The position numbers and the translations under genes are program-made. From an uncultured Campylobacter sp. (lineage in GTDB: Bacteria; Campylobacterota; Campylobacteria; Campylobacterales; Campylobacteraceae): DNA of 12,035 nucleotides. The stretch covers positions 1 through 12,035 of the forward strand of contig NZ_CALACG010000279.1 of assembly GCF_937890585.1 (NCBI RefSeq), read 5' to 3'. The notes under the pieces were generated by a model that saw nothing but the letters and a program-made list of their open reading frames with translations, was not told where the DNA came from and did no database searches. This document shows positions 1-6,912 of this stretch, piece after piece. How positions within the stretch are numbered: position 1 is the stretch's first letter; the number at the start of each line of letters is the position of its first letter.

Positions 1-1961
1 AGCTTGATAGGCGCATAGAGCTAAACAGCGAGGTAAAAAGCTGGATATATGGCTATGTCGTGGCAAACGACTACCACCTAAACGAGATAAACGGCAAGGT
101 CGATCTAGCCAAAAACGACTTTTATCTAAACGACCTAAATGCGACCGCCTATGCGAAAAATCTGCTAGTTAAATTTGAAAAAGACCTGCCCGCTGTAAAT
201 GTCGCTGAGGCAAATATCACGCTTAAAAACTCAAAGCTTAAATTTGACCTCATAGCGCCTGTTTATAAAGGCAAAAAGCTTGATGGCTCAAATGTCGCGA
301 TAAACAACATCTTTGATGAAAAAAGTGCAAATTTAGAGCTATTTATAAAGACAAATTCTATTTACGATGAGGCGATAAATGATATATTAAGAGCCTATAA
401 GATCATCGTGCCAGTCAAACAACTAAGCGGTAAAATGGACGCTGGACTTAAAATTTTAATAAAACTTGACGAAAAAAGCTTAGAAAATTTTGACGAGAAG
501 AGCGTCATCGCAAATGGTGAGTTTAAGATAAGCGACGCAGTTTTGGATATCGCTGGGAGTAAATTTAACGCTAAAAGCGCCCTTGTAAAGCTCATAAACA
601 CGGCAAATTTAAGCGTTGATGCGACTGGTTTTGGGCTTGACTTCTTTAGAGCAAACGCCGTGGCAAATATCAACCTGCAAAAGAGTAGCGGCGAGATAAA
701 GGGCGTCATAGAGAGCTTTGATCTAAAAGAGAAAAATGATGAAATTTTAGCCTTTAAAAATGAGCCTTTTAGCGCACTTCTTGACTTTAGCAAGCCAAAT
801 GAGACAACGCTTAGCATTGAGCCTTTTGGACTAAATTTAAGCTTTGGCGATGAGAGCGTGATAGCTACGAAAAATAGTGAATTTATCATGCAAAACTCCC
901 CACTTTTAAAGCAAAATGGCGTGCTTAGCTTTGAAGATGTGAGCATAAAGAGCAAGGACTTTACTAATCTTGAAATTTTGGCAAAAGGACTTAAATTTGA
1001 CATGCCGTTTTTGGATAAAAATGGCTCAAAATACGAAAACGATGACTTTTTGATCGCAGTCTCAAAGGCTGGCGTAAAAGTGCAAAGTGCAAGCAAAAAA
1101 CTCTCTTTAAACATCGCTGAAAAGGGCATAGAGGCTAAGAGTAACGACCTAAATTTGCTTGTCCTTGATGACAACAACACAAAAGAGCAAAGCACACCAC
1201 TTGAGCTATTTGCAAAAAATGGCGACATCATTTTGCAAGACCTTAACAAAACCTTGCCATTTACCAGCTTTAGCGCCGAAAAAAAGAGCAAAAGCACCTC
1301 GCTAAATGGACTGGCAAAGCAAGGCAGAGTTGGATATTTTAGCGATGAGAAAAGCATAAATTTAGACGCAACTGATATAAGTGGCGAATTTATCAACGAT
1401 CTTTTTAGTATCAAGAGCTTTGAAGGCGGTAAATTTCGCCTAAAAATGCTTGGAGAGAGCTCAAAAAATTTCAAGGCTGAGGTGAGATTTTTTGGCACCT
1501 ATCTAAAAGACTACATCTTTTATCAAAAACTGCTAAGCTTTCTAAACTCGGTGCCGTCGCTTCTTAGCTTTAAAACGCCTGACTTTAACGACAAGGGCTT
1601 TACCGTCAAAAACGGCAAAATTTTACTAACTAGAAAGGGCGACTTGATCGAGTTTTTAGCGATTGAGATGATAGGCACGAGCGCAGATATCGGCGGACGC
1701 GGCACAATCGATCTAAAGAGCAAAAAGATAAACATCGACCTTGAGCTAAAGATACTAAAAGACGCAAGCGGTATCATCGACAAGATCCCACTTATCAACC
1801 AAATCATCCTCGGAAAAGACCGCTCGCTCTCAACCGTCATCGCCATACGCGGCACGACTGAAAAGCCCGAGTACTCGACGCAGATCCTGCAAGACGCCCT
1901 GCTCTCGCCACTAAAGATAATAAGAAACGTCCTGCAAGCTCCGTTTTTGATATTTGAGTAA
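1..1961 (+). CDS. AsmA/YhdP-like large envelope protein, C-terminal part (5' partial)
   Basis: The reading frame is open from the left edge through base 60, where a GTG could be mistaken for a start. The codons before it (reading LDRRIELNSEV...) are coding-like, so the true N-terminus lies outside the window. About 650 residues are visible. They are made of short alternating strand-like segments rich in N, D, K and S, as in the long beta-groove proteins of the AsmA/YhdP/TamB type. The last ~130 residues carry the most recognisable part: GGRGTIDLKSKKINIDLEL, then PLINQIILGKDRSLST and IRGTTEKPEY, which resembles the AsmA-like C-terminal (YhdP/DUF3971) domain. Family members are anchored in the inner membrane, extend into the periplasm and are linked to lipid transport to the outer membrane. 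The role here is inferred from that resemblance. No membrane anchor is visible, as expected if it is N-terminal. The gene converges on the minus-strand cluster and stops with TAA at 1959-1961. Confidence 0.8.
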   Translation, partial: LDRRIELNSEVKSWIYGYVVANDYHLNEINGKVDLAKNDFYLNDLNATAYAKNLLVKFEKDLPAVNVAEANITLKNSKLKFDLIAPVYKGKKLDGSNVAINNIFDEKSANLELFIKTNSIYDEAINDILRAYKIIVPVKQLSGKMDAGLKILIKLDEKSLENFDEKSVIANGEFKISDAVLDIAGSKFNAKSALVKLINTANLSVDATGFGLDFFRANAVANINLQKSSGEIKGVIESFDLKEKNDEILAFKNEPFSALLDFSKPNETTLSIEPFGLNLSFGDESVIATKNSEFIMQNSPLLKQNGVLSFEDVSIKSKDFTNLEILAKGLKFDMPFLDKNGSKYENDDFLIAVSKAGVKVQSASKKLSLNIAEKGIEAKSNDLNLLVLDDNNTKEQSTPLELFAKNGDIILQDLNKTLPFTSFSAEKKSKSTSLNGLAKQGRVGYFSDEKSINLDATDISGEFINDLFSIKSFEGGKFRLKMLGESSKNFKAEVRFFGTYLKDYIFYQKLLSFLNSVPSLLSFKTPDFNDKGFTVKNGKILLTRKGDLIEFLAIEMIGTSADIGGRGTIDLKSKKINIDLELKILKDASGIIDKIPLINQIILGKDRSLSTVIAIRGTTEKPEYSTQILQDALLSPLKIIRNVLQAPFLIFE

Positions 1962-1991
1962 AGTGTTAAGCAAAAAATAATTATTGTTTAG

Positions 1992-1997
1992 TATAAT
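1992..1997 (+). promoter_or_regulatory. Candidate -10 box facing the 3' end of the HEPN gene
   Basis: A perfect TATAAT lies in the context GTTTAGTATAATTTCG, with an A/T-rich stretch just upstream (AAAAAATAATTATTG). This resembles Campylobacter sigma70 promoters, which lack a conserved -35. It points rightward, but no plus-strand gene follows. A transcript would run through the hairpin at 2013-2032 and antisense to the Abi-like gene. It may be a chance match in AT-rich intergenic DNA or the promoter of a lost or small RNA gene. Confidence 0.35.
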
Positions 1998-2012
1998 TTC
2001 GACGAAGTTCAC

Positions 2013-2032
2013 GGCGGAGCTTATTATCCGCC
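2013..2032. repeat. Small GC-rich inverted repeat between convergent genes
   Basis: GGCGGA (2013-2018) and TCCGCC (2027-2032) form a perfect 6-bp stem around an 8-base loop. It sits immediately after the stop codon (2035-2037) of the minus-strand Abi-like gene and 52 bases after the AsmA-like stop. It could act as a transcription end for the minus-strand gene, but no T-tract follows on either strand, so a classical intrinsic terminator is not supported. Confidence 0.4.
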
Positions 2033-2034
2033 AC

Positions 2035-2596
2035 TCATTCTAAGTATCTTGCCAGATCCTCATCAAAACAGAACAACGCATCATTAATAAAATCTTCTAA
2101 CATTTGCGGATCAATACCTACTAAAGTTTTACCAACACGAGTTGAAATTCTCGGCGTTTGATCATCATTTAGCTTATAAAGATTTTCAAAATGAAATGTT
2201 CGGTTTCGAATTTTAACAGCAAGGTCATATAAAATCTTTACTTTTTGATAGTTTAAAAGTTTATTTTTGCGGTTAAATTTAGAATACTTTTTAAAATCAA
2301 GCTTATCAAGATTGACGATATCATTGTGGATTTTGGCTTTATCGATGATTTTTGCCCAAAATCCAAAAGTTTGCTTTGAGACAAAGAGATCATCTAGCTT
2401 AAAGTAGCCGCCAAAAGAGCTTAAAATATCTACCTTGTTATTATCCACTAAAGCCTTAAAAGCTAAATTTCTCGTAGTTATTTCCAAAATACCAAGTTTT
2501 TAAGCTAGCCTGTACTAGCAAAAAGTTCTTTTTATGCTCTTGCTCGTTTTTATAGCTCTTTAGGCGTTTGATTGAGAAAAATTTAACGCTATCCAT
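2035..2596 (-). pseudogene. Abi-like HEPN-domain protein, frameshifted near the N-terminus
   Basis: The main frame runs from 2487 to the TGA at 2035 (150 codons) and could be read only from a TTG. In front of it, in another frame, an ATG at 2596 opens a coding-like segment beginning MDSVKFFSIKRLKSY and ending ...NFLLVQASLK. The frames meet at a run of five A (bases 2497-2501 on the plus strand). Removing one A joins them as ...ASLKLGILEITTRN..., giving one 186-residue protein. Features match the Abi-like/HEPN superfamily: an early LEIxxRN helix, the KQTFGFWAKI segment, and the terminal RNRTFHFE motif (R130, H135 in corrected numbering, bases 2185-2208). That motif is the Rx4H catalytic signature of HEPN ribonucleases, many of them abortive-infection or toxin proteins. 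As written, the gene makes a truncated product of about 48 residues or a protein lacking its first helix. The cause could be true decay or a homopolymer sequencing error. RNase activity is inferred from the motif only. Confidence 0.7.
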
Positions 2597-2616
2597 AAAA
2601 AATCAATAAATTCATA

Positions 2617-2646
2617 AAATTTTACGTATTATAATACGCAAAATTT
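2617..2646. repeat. Near-perfect 30-bp palindrome after hypA
   Basis: The 15-base arms 2617-2631 and 2632-2646 are exact inverted copies except for one pair (2624/2639), with no spacer. The core CGTATTATAATACG is perfect. The right arm runs into the hypA stop codon (2645-2647). On the minus strand it reads A/T tract, hairpin, then AAAATTTTATG, so it could end hypA transcription, though the stem is poor in G+C. As DNA, it is a good dyad for a dimeric regulator covering the -10 of the following gene. Confidence 0.7.
2628..2633 (-). promoter_or_regulatory. -10 box for the Abi-like gene
   Basis: TATAAT on the minus strand lies 32 bases before the ATG at 2596, in the centre of the 30-bp palindrome. 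Because of the symmetry, a second TATAAT reads rightward at 2630-2635, antisense to hypA. There is no clear Shine-Dalgarno sequence before the 2596 ATG. Confidence 0.45.
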
Positions 2647-2986
2647 ACTTCATCTCAAGGCGCATAAGATACATATCTTCGCCGTCAGTTACCTTTAAAT
2701 TTTGGCTTTTGCACTTTGGGCAGGTGAAGTCATTTTCGCTAAGCTCCCCGCCAAATCCACAATCCAAGCACTCGACCACAATGCCTTGTAAATTTATGAC
2801 AAGCTCGGCGTTTTCGCAGATCGTACCAGCCTTATAAACATCAAAGGCACTCTCTAGATAGTGTGGCTCCACTCCGCTTAAGCGACCAACCTTTATCTCG
2901 ATCTTGCTTATCTCTTTGGCGTTTTCTTTGGCGGCATTTTTCTCGCAAAGGCTGACTAAATTTTGAACGATACTAAGCTCGTGCAT
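2645..2986 (-). CDS. hypA: Hydrogenase nickel incorporation protein HypA
   Basis: This 113-residue protein has the usual HypA length. It delivers nickel to the large subunit of [NiFe]-hydrogenase together with HypB, in the cytoplasm. It begins MHELSIVQNLV, the invariant MHE start whose N-terminus and His2 bind nickel. The zinc-binding domain has two CxxC pairs, C73/C76 and C89/C92. The ATG overlaps the hypE stop by one base (TAATG), which supports this start and translational coupling. It is the last gene of the hypBCDEA cluster, and its stop codon enters the 30-bp palindrome. In Helicobacter, HypA and HypB also serve urease. No urease gene is visible here, so a hydrogenase role is the direct reading. 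Confidence 0.97.
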   Translation of the reverse strand: MHELSIVQNLVSLCEKNAAKENAKEISKIEIKVGRLSGVEPHYLESAFDVYKAGTICENAELVINLQGIVVECLDCGFGGELSENDFTCPKCKSQNLKVTDGEDMYLMRLEMK

Positions 2987-3978
2987 TAGCAGATCCTTGG
3001 TAGTAGCTCGCCCTTTGGCGGCTCGAGAAATCTTCTTGATTTATAGGCGTTTTCGATGATGACACGCTCGTTTTTTGCCTGCAAAACCTCGCCTATTATC
3101 ATCGCGTTTTTATCAAATTCTCTTAAAATTTTAAGCGCGTCCTCAGCCTGGCTCTCATCAACAGCCATCACAAAAGTGCCCTCATTTGCAAGCTCATAAG
3201 GCTCAAAACCAAAGAGCTCACAAACGCCCATCACTTCGTCTGCCACCTTGATATTTTCTTCAAAAACCAAGATGTCAAATTTGCTAAATTTAGCCCACTC
3301 ATTTAGCACCGCACTTAGTCCGCCCCTAGTTGCATCACGCATGGTTTGTGGCTTTATACCAGCGCTAAGTAGTTTTAAGATAACCTCTTTTAGGCTCTTG
3401 CAGTCACTTTTTAGATCAAGCCCAAGCTCAAATTCTTCTCTTGCTGCTAGCACCACGCCGCCGTGTCTGCCAACATCTCCAGAGATTAAAATTTTTGCCC
3501 CTGCTTTTAAATTTTTAAGCTCCACGCCCTCGCAAACTATCTCGCCGATGCCTGCTGTGTTTATAAAAATCTTATCGCATTTGCCCTTTGGCACGACCTT
3601 TGTATCGCCACAAACTACGCTCACACCGCTCTCTTTGCAAGTTTTTGCAAGTGAGCCAAGCACCTTTTCAAGCTCCTCTATGCTAAGCCCCTCTTCGATG
3701 ATGAGCGAGCAGCTTAGGTATTTTGCGCTTGCTCCAACCATCGCTAGGTCGTTTATAGTGCCACAAGCTGCGATCTTGCCGATGTCGCCGCCATTAAAAA
3801 AAATGGGAGTTACCACAAAGCTATCGGAGCTAAATGCGATCTTGCCGCCTAAATTTAATATCGCCGAGTCGTTGCTCTGCCTTAAAATTTCATTATCAAA
3901 AATTTTAAATATCGTCTCATTTATAAGCGAGTTCATCTCCTCGCCGCCGCCGCCGTGGCTTAGCATTATCTTTTTCAT
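2986..3978 (-). CDS. hypE: Hydrogenase maturation protein HypE (carbamoyl dehydratase)
   Basis: This 330-residue protein of the PurM/AIR-synthase-like fold receives a carbamoyl group from HypF on its C-terminal cysteine. It dehydrates the group with ATP to a thiocyanate, the source of the CN ligands of the active-site iron. Visible family marks are SHGGGGEEM near the start (residues 7-15), FSSDSFVV (49-56), NDLAMVGA (76-83), VVCGDTKVV (121-129), RDATRGG (214-220), and the C-terminal PRIC with Cys330 as the acceptor. All are intact. The ATG at 3978 follows the hypD stop by 8 bases, and an AAGGA ribosome binding site lies in that gap. The stop overlaps the hypA start. It should act with HypF, HypC and HypD, all encoded here. 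Confidence 0.98.
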   Translation of the reverse strand: MKKIMLSHGGGGEEMNSLINETIFKIFDNEILRQSNDSAILNLGGKIAFSSDSFVVTPIFFNGGDIGKIAACGTINDLAMVGASAKYLSCSLIIEEGLSIEELEKVLGSLAKTCKESGVSVVCGDTKVVPKGKCDKIFINTAGIGEIVCEGVELKNLKAGAKILISGDVGRHGGVVLAAREEFELGLDLKSDCKSLKEVILKLLSAGIKPQTMRDATRGGLSAVLNEWAKFSKFDILVFEENIKVADEVMGVCELFGFEPYELANEGTFVMAVDESQAEDALKILREFDKNAMIIGEVLQAKNERVIIENAYKSRRFLEPPKGELLPRIC

Positions 3979-3986
3979 TAAATTCC

Positions 3987-5074
3987 TTAACCAACTCTTG
4001 CGTATTTAAAATATGCCGCACAAGCGCCCTCGCCTGAGACCATGCACGATCCTATCGGATTTTGCGGGTTGCAAACCTTGCCAAAGACCTTGCAATCAGT
4101 CGGCTTTGCTAGCCCTCTTAAAATTTGCCCGCAAATGCAAGCCTTGCTCTCGCCAGCGCTCTCTACACTGCAGTCAAACTGCACTCTGGCGTCAAGGTAA
4201 GCAAACTCATCTTTTAGTTTCATGCCACTTTGTGCTATCTCGCCAAGGCCTCTCCAGACAAAGTCGCACGGCTCAAAGTACTTAGCTATGAGCTCTTTTG
4301 CTCTTAAGTTGCCCTCTTCTTTGACCGCCCTTGCATACTCGTTATAGACTTCATAAGTGCCTGCGTTTTGCTGACGGACTAAATTTAGCACACTCGCCAT
4401 GATGTCAAGCGGCTCAAAACCGCTAATGGCGATCGGTCTTTTAAACTCATCTGCTAACTCTTTGTAAATTTTGCTTCCAGTGATGACACTCACGTGGCTT
4501 GGCCCCAAGAATGCGTCTATTCTTACGTTTTGATCGCTCATTATAGCTCTAACTGGAGCTGGAACGGTTACGTGATTTATATGAAAGTATAAATTTTTAA
4601 TGCCCTCTTGCACCACTTTTTCAACCAAATTTGCGCTCATCGGCGTTGTCGTCTCAAAGCCAATGGCAAAAAATATGACCTTTTTGTCTGGGTTTTGCTG
4701 GGCTAAATTTAGCGCATCAAGTGGCGTGTAAAGTGCCCTTATATCGTGACCCTCGCCGCGAAGCTTTTGCAAGCTTGTCTTTGAGCCAGGCACTCTTAGC
4801 ATATCAGCTAGCGTGCAAAAGATCACATTATCCATGCTAGCAAGCTTACAGGCCTCGTCTATGCGGCTCTTTGGCATCACGCAGACCGGACAGCCTGGGC
4901 CGTGGACGAAATTTATATGCTCTCCAACCAAACTTGGCAGTGCAAATTTCATAATGCTATGCGTGTGACCACCGCAAATTTCCATGATATTTAGCGGTTT
5001 TACGCTCTCTTTTTGTATGAGTTTTGAAAGGGCTAGGATTAAATTTTTATCACGAAAGTCATTGATAAGATCCA

Positions 5075-5075
<1 letters not shown>
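3987..5075 (-). CDS. hypD: Hydrogenase formation protein HypD (Fe-S scaffold for Fe(CN)2CO)
   Basis: HypD, with HypC, forms the scaffold on which iron receives its two CN and one CO ligands before transfer to the hydrogenase large subunit. The protein shows ICGGHTH (Cys34), GPGCPVC (Cys62 and Cys65), the GFETTTP redox loop (residues 139-145) and a C-terminal cysteine-rich region. Those cysteines, C313, C315, C328, C335, C344 and C352, include the ligands of the [4Fe-4S] cluster. At 362 residues it is of normal length. The frame also allows a TTG one codon upstream (5078). The ATG at 5075 is preferred because it overlaps the hypC stop as TGATG and has GGGGAAA a few bases upstream. Confidence 0.98.
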
Positions 5076-5313
<238 letters not shown>

Positions 5314-5314
<1 letters not shown>

Positions 5315-6126
5315 TATCTTAGCTCTTTTTTAAATTCCAAATAACTTATCCATTTGTCTATGCCCTCGCCTGTTTTGCTATCTACTACAAAGATATCAAC
5401 CTTTGGATTTAGCTTTCTAGCGTCGTTTTTTACTCGCTCGATATCAAAGTCAAAGTGCGGCGCAAGCGAAGCTTTTGTGATCAAAAGCGCGTCAGCAGCT
5501 CTAAACATCACTGGATATTTACTCACCTTATCATCGCCCTCTGGCACTGAAATAAGCACAGCGTTAAAGTGCGAGCCAACGTCGTAGCTAGCAGGGCAGA
5601 CTAAATTTCCAACATTTTCTATAAAGACTAGATCAAGCTCATTTAGTGGCAGGTGATGAAGCCCCTCATGCACCATAAATGCGTCTAAATGGCAGGTCTG
5701 ACCTGTGCTTATCTGATGAGCTTTTGCACCAGCTTTTACTATGCGGTCGGCGTCTTGATTTGTCTCTAAATCACCCTCGACAACGCCTATTTTAAATTTG
5801 CCAGCCTTTATCGTAGCCTCTAAAAGCGTGGTCTTGCCAGCACCTGGACTACTCATCAAATTTACACAAAGTATCTTTTTCTCATCAAGATGCGCTCTGT
5901 TGTGAGCGGCCTCTTTGTCGTTTTCAGATAGAATTTTCTCTATCACGTCTATGGTTTTGCTCTCGTTTAGCACAGGGTGTGCGTGAGCCTCGTGGCTATG
6001 CTCGTGTGCGTCATGAGCGTGGTCTGTATGCCCATCATGAGTGTGTGGGTGTGAGTGAGTGGTGCCATCAGCGTGAGTGTGAGTATGGGCGTGATTTCCC
6101 ATTGAACAACCGCAATCTTTACACAT
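5314..6126 (-). CDS. hypB: Hydrogenase nickel incorporation GTPase HypB with His-rich N-terminus
   Basis: This 270-residue SIMIBI-class GTPase delivers nickel to the hydrogenase precursor with HypA. The N-terminus carries MCKDCGC (high-affinity metal motif), then a histidine-rich stretch with 16 His between residues 12 and 50, a layout known to store nickel in other HypB proteins. The G domain has the Walker A SSPGAGKTT (92-100), GVVEGDLETNQDADR, and the nickel/zinc site residues Cys145-His146 and Cys177 at the E. coli spacing (32 residues). Unusually, the guanine-specificity motif reads TKAS (217-220), where N/TKxD is expected. The ATG at 6126 is preceded by AAGGA (6134-6138 on the plus strand). 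It is the first gene of hypBCDEA, 81 bases after the upstream gene, so the cluster promoter probably lies in that gap. Confidence 0.97.
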
Positions 6127-6156
6127 TTTCTTATCCTTTTTTATTAATTTTCAGAG

Positions 6157-6162
6157 ATTTTA
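6157..6162 (-). promoter_or_regulatory. Possible -10 box for hypBCDEA
   Basis: TAAAAT on the minus strand (within GCGTTAAAATCTC) lies 30 bases before the hypB ATG, in the only non-coding gap ahead of the cluster. The match is imperfect and the gap is A/T-rich, so confidence is low. Readthrough from the DUF2157 operon is also possible. Confidence 0.3.
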
Positions 6163-6165
6163 ACG

Positions 6166-6196
6166 CTTAAATTTAAAAATAAAATTAAAATTTAAG
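6166..6196. repeat. AT-rich inverted repeat upstream of hypB
   Basis: CTTAAATTT (6166-6174) and AAATTTAAG (6188-6196) form a perfect 9-bp dyad around a 13-base spacer. It lies between the GDYXXLXY stop (6208) and the candidate hypB -10. It could be a regulator site over the hypB promoter or a weak transcription end for the upstream gene. No G+C stem is present. Confidence 0.4.
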
Positions 6197-6207
6197 TCGC
6201 CAAACAT

Positions 6208-6912
6208 TTATTTTCTCTGTATCTCTTGGCTAGAATTTTCATCTTGCATCTCTATCGTTGCAGGCTCTTGGTTTTCTAGCCTTAGCGACGCAGGCTCTTC
6301 ATTGTTCGTCTTTATCATATCAGGATAGTGCTCCTGCGCGTCCATATCCTCCAACCTATCAAAGTCGCGCCTTGGCCTATCGCTTTTTTGCACGACGATC
6401 TCTTTTAGCCTAGCTTTGCCATTTTTCATCACCATCAAAACAGCAAACGCGTCAATATCCGCGTCCATCATCTCGCGCTCAGTCTCAAGCGCCTTTTTTG
6501 GCGGCATATAGTAGTGCTCGATGCCGTATTTTACAAGCGAGTAGCCATCATATCTACCAGCTAAAAATACCCCATTTTCAGGCTCGCTCATGCTAAATTT
6601 AGCAAATTCATAGGTGCCATTAACATCTGGCTTTAAGGCAGCATAAACCCTAGCTCCTTCTATCACTCTCATGTCGTTCCTATCGATATATCGATCATCT
6701 TTTTTCTCTTCGTCAAAATTTCGTGAGTAAAAATTTGAAAAATCATAACTTAGATCGACGTAGTTTCCACGGAAAAGATCTCTTGGGTCATAAAGATTGA
6801 CCCTTACTTTTATCTCCTGCCCAAAGTAAAGTGGCATGAGCGCATAGCCAAGCATGACGCCTATAAGTGAAATTTGAAATATCACAGCTATTATTAATGT
6901 TTTTATCTTCAT
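6208..6912 (-). CDS. GDYXXLXY domain membrane-anchored protein
   Basis: This 234-residue protein has one N-terminal hydrophobic helix (about residues 5-27), followed by a probably extracytoplasmic domain. The family signature appears as GNYVDLSY (49-56), after VNLYDPRDLFRG. The function of this family is not known. The C-terminal tail is charged and contains a short internal repeat, EEPASLRLENQ followed by QEPATIEMQ, so it is probably disordered. The ATG overlaps the stop of the DUF2157 gene (ATGA). A strong AAGGAGG ribosome binding site lies inside the end of that gene (6919-6925 on the plus strand). The partnership of GDYXXLXY and DUF2157 proteins is commonly seen, and the overlap here supports a joint function in the membrane. 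Confidence 0.85.
   Translation of the reverse strand: MKIKTLIIAVIFQISLIGVMLGYALMPLYFGQEIKVRVNLYDPRDLFRGNYVDLSYDFSNFYSRNFDEEKKDDRYIDRNDMRVIEGARVYAALKPDVNGTYEFAKFSMSEPENGVFLAGRYDGYSLVKYGIEHYYMPPKKALETEREMMDADIDAFAVLMVMKNGKARLKEIVVQKSDRPRRDFDRLEDMDAQEHYPDMIKTNNEEPASLRLENQEPATIEMQDENSSQEIQRK

Noticed and set aside
395..1855. Long minus-strand open frames (395-1498 and 1523-1855)
   Set aside because: They lie antisense to the AsmA-like gene, have Ser/Phe/Leu-rich translations typical of mirrored Campylobacter genes, and show no family motif.
2011..2035. tRNA-like ends (GGCGGAG ... TCCGCCA) after a tRNA-like promoter
   Set aside because: Only about 25 bases separate the ends; no D-, anticodon- or T-arm can fit.
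2589..2615. Eight-codon upstream frame (MNLLIFYG) overlapping the start of the HEPN gene
   Set aside because: There is no ribosome binding site, and such short frames arise by chance in AT-rich DNA.
2617..2646. The 30-bp palindrome as a NikR operator
   Set aside because: Known NikR operators are separated half-sites with a spacer of about 11-16 bases; this dyad has no spacer and the half-site sequence does not match well.
3248..4285. Plus-strand open frames opposite hypE and hypD
   Set aside because: They are shadows of well-supported genes with conserved motifs on the minus strand.
5354..6170. Plus-strand open frames opposite hypB
   Set aside because: They are antisense to the GTPase and His-rich regions, have no ribosome binding site and show no recognisable domain.
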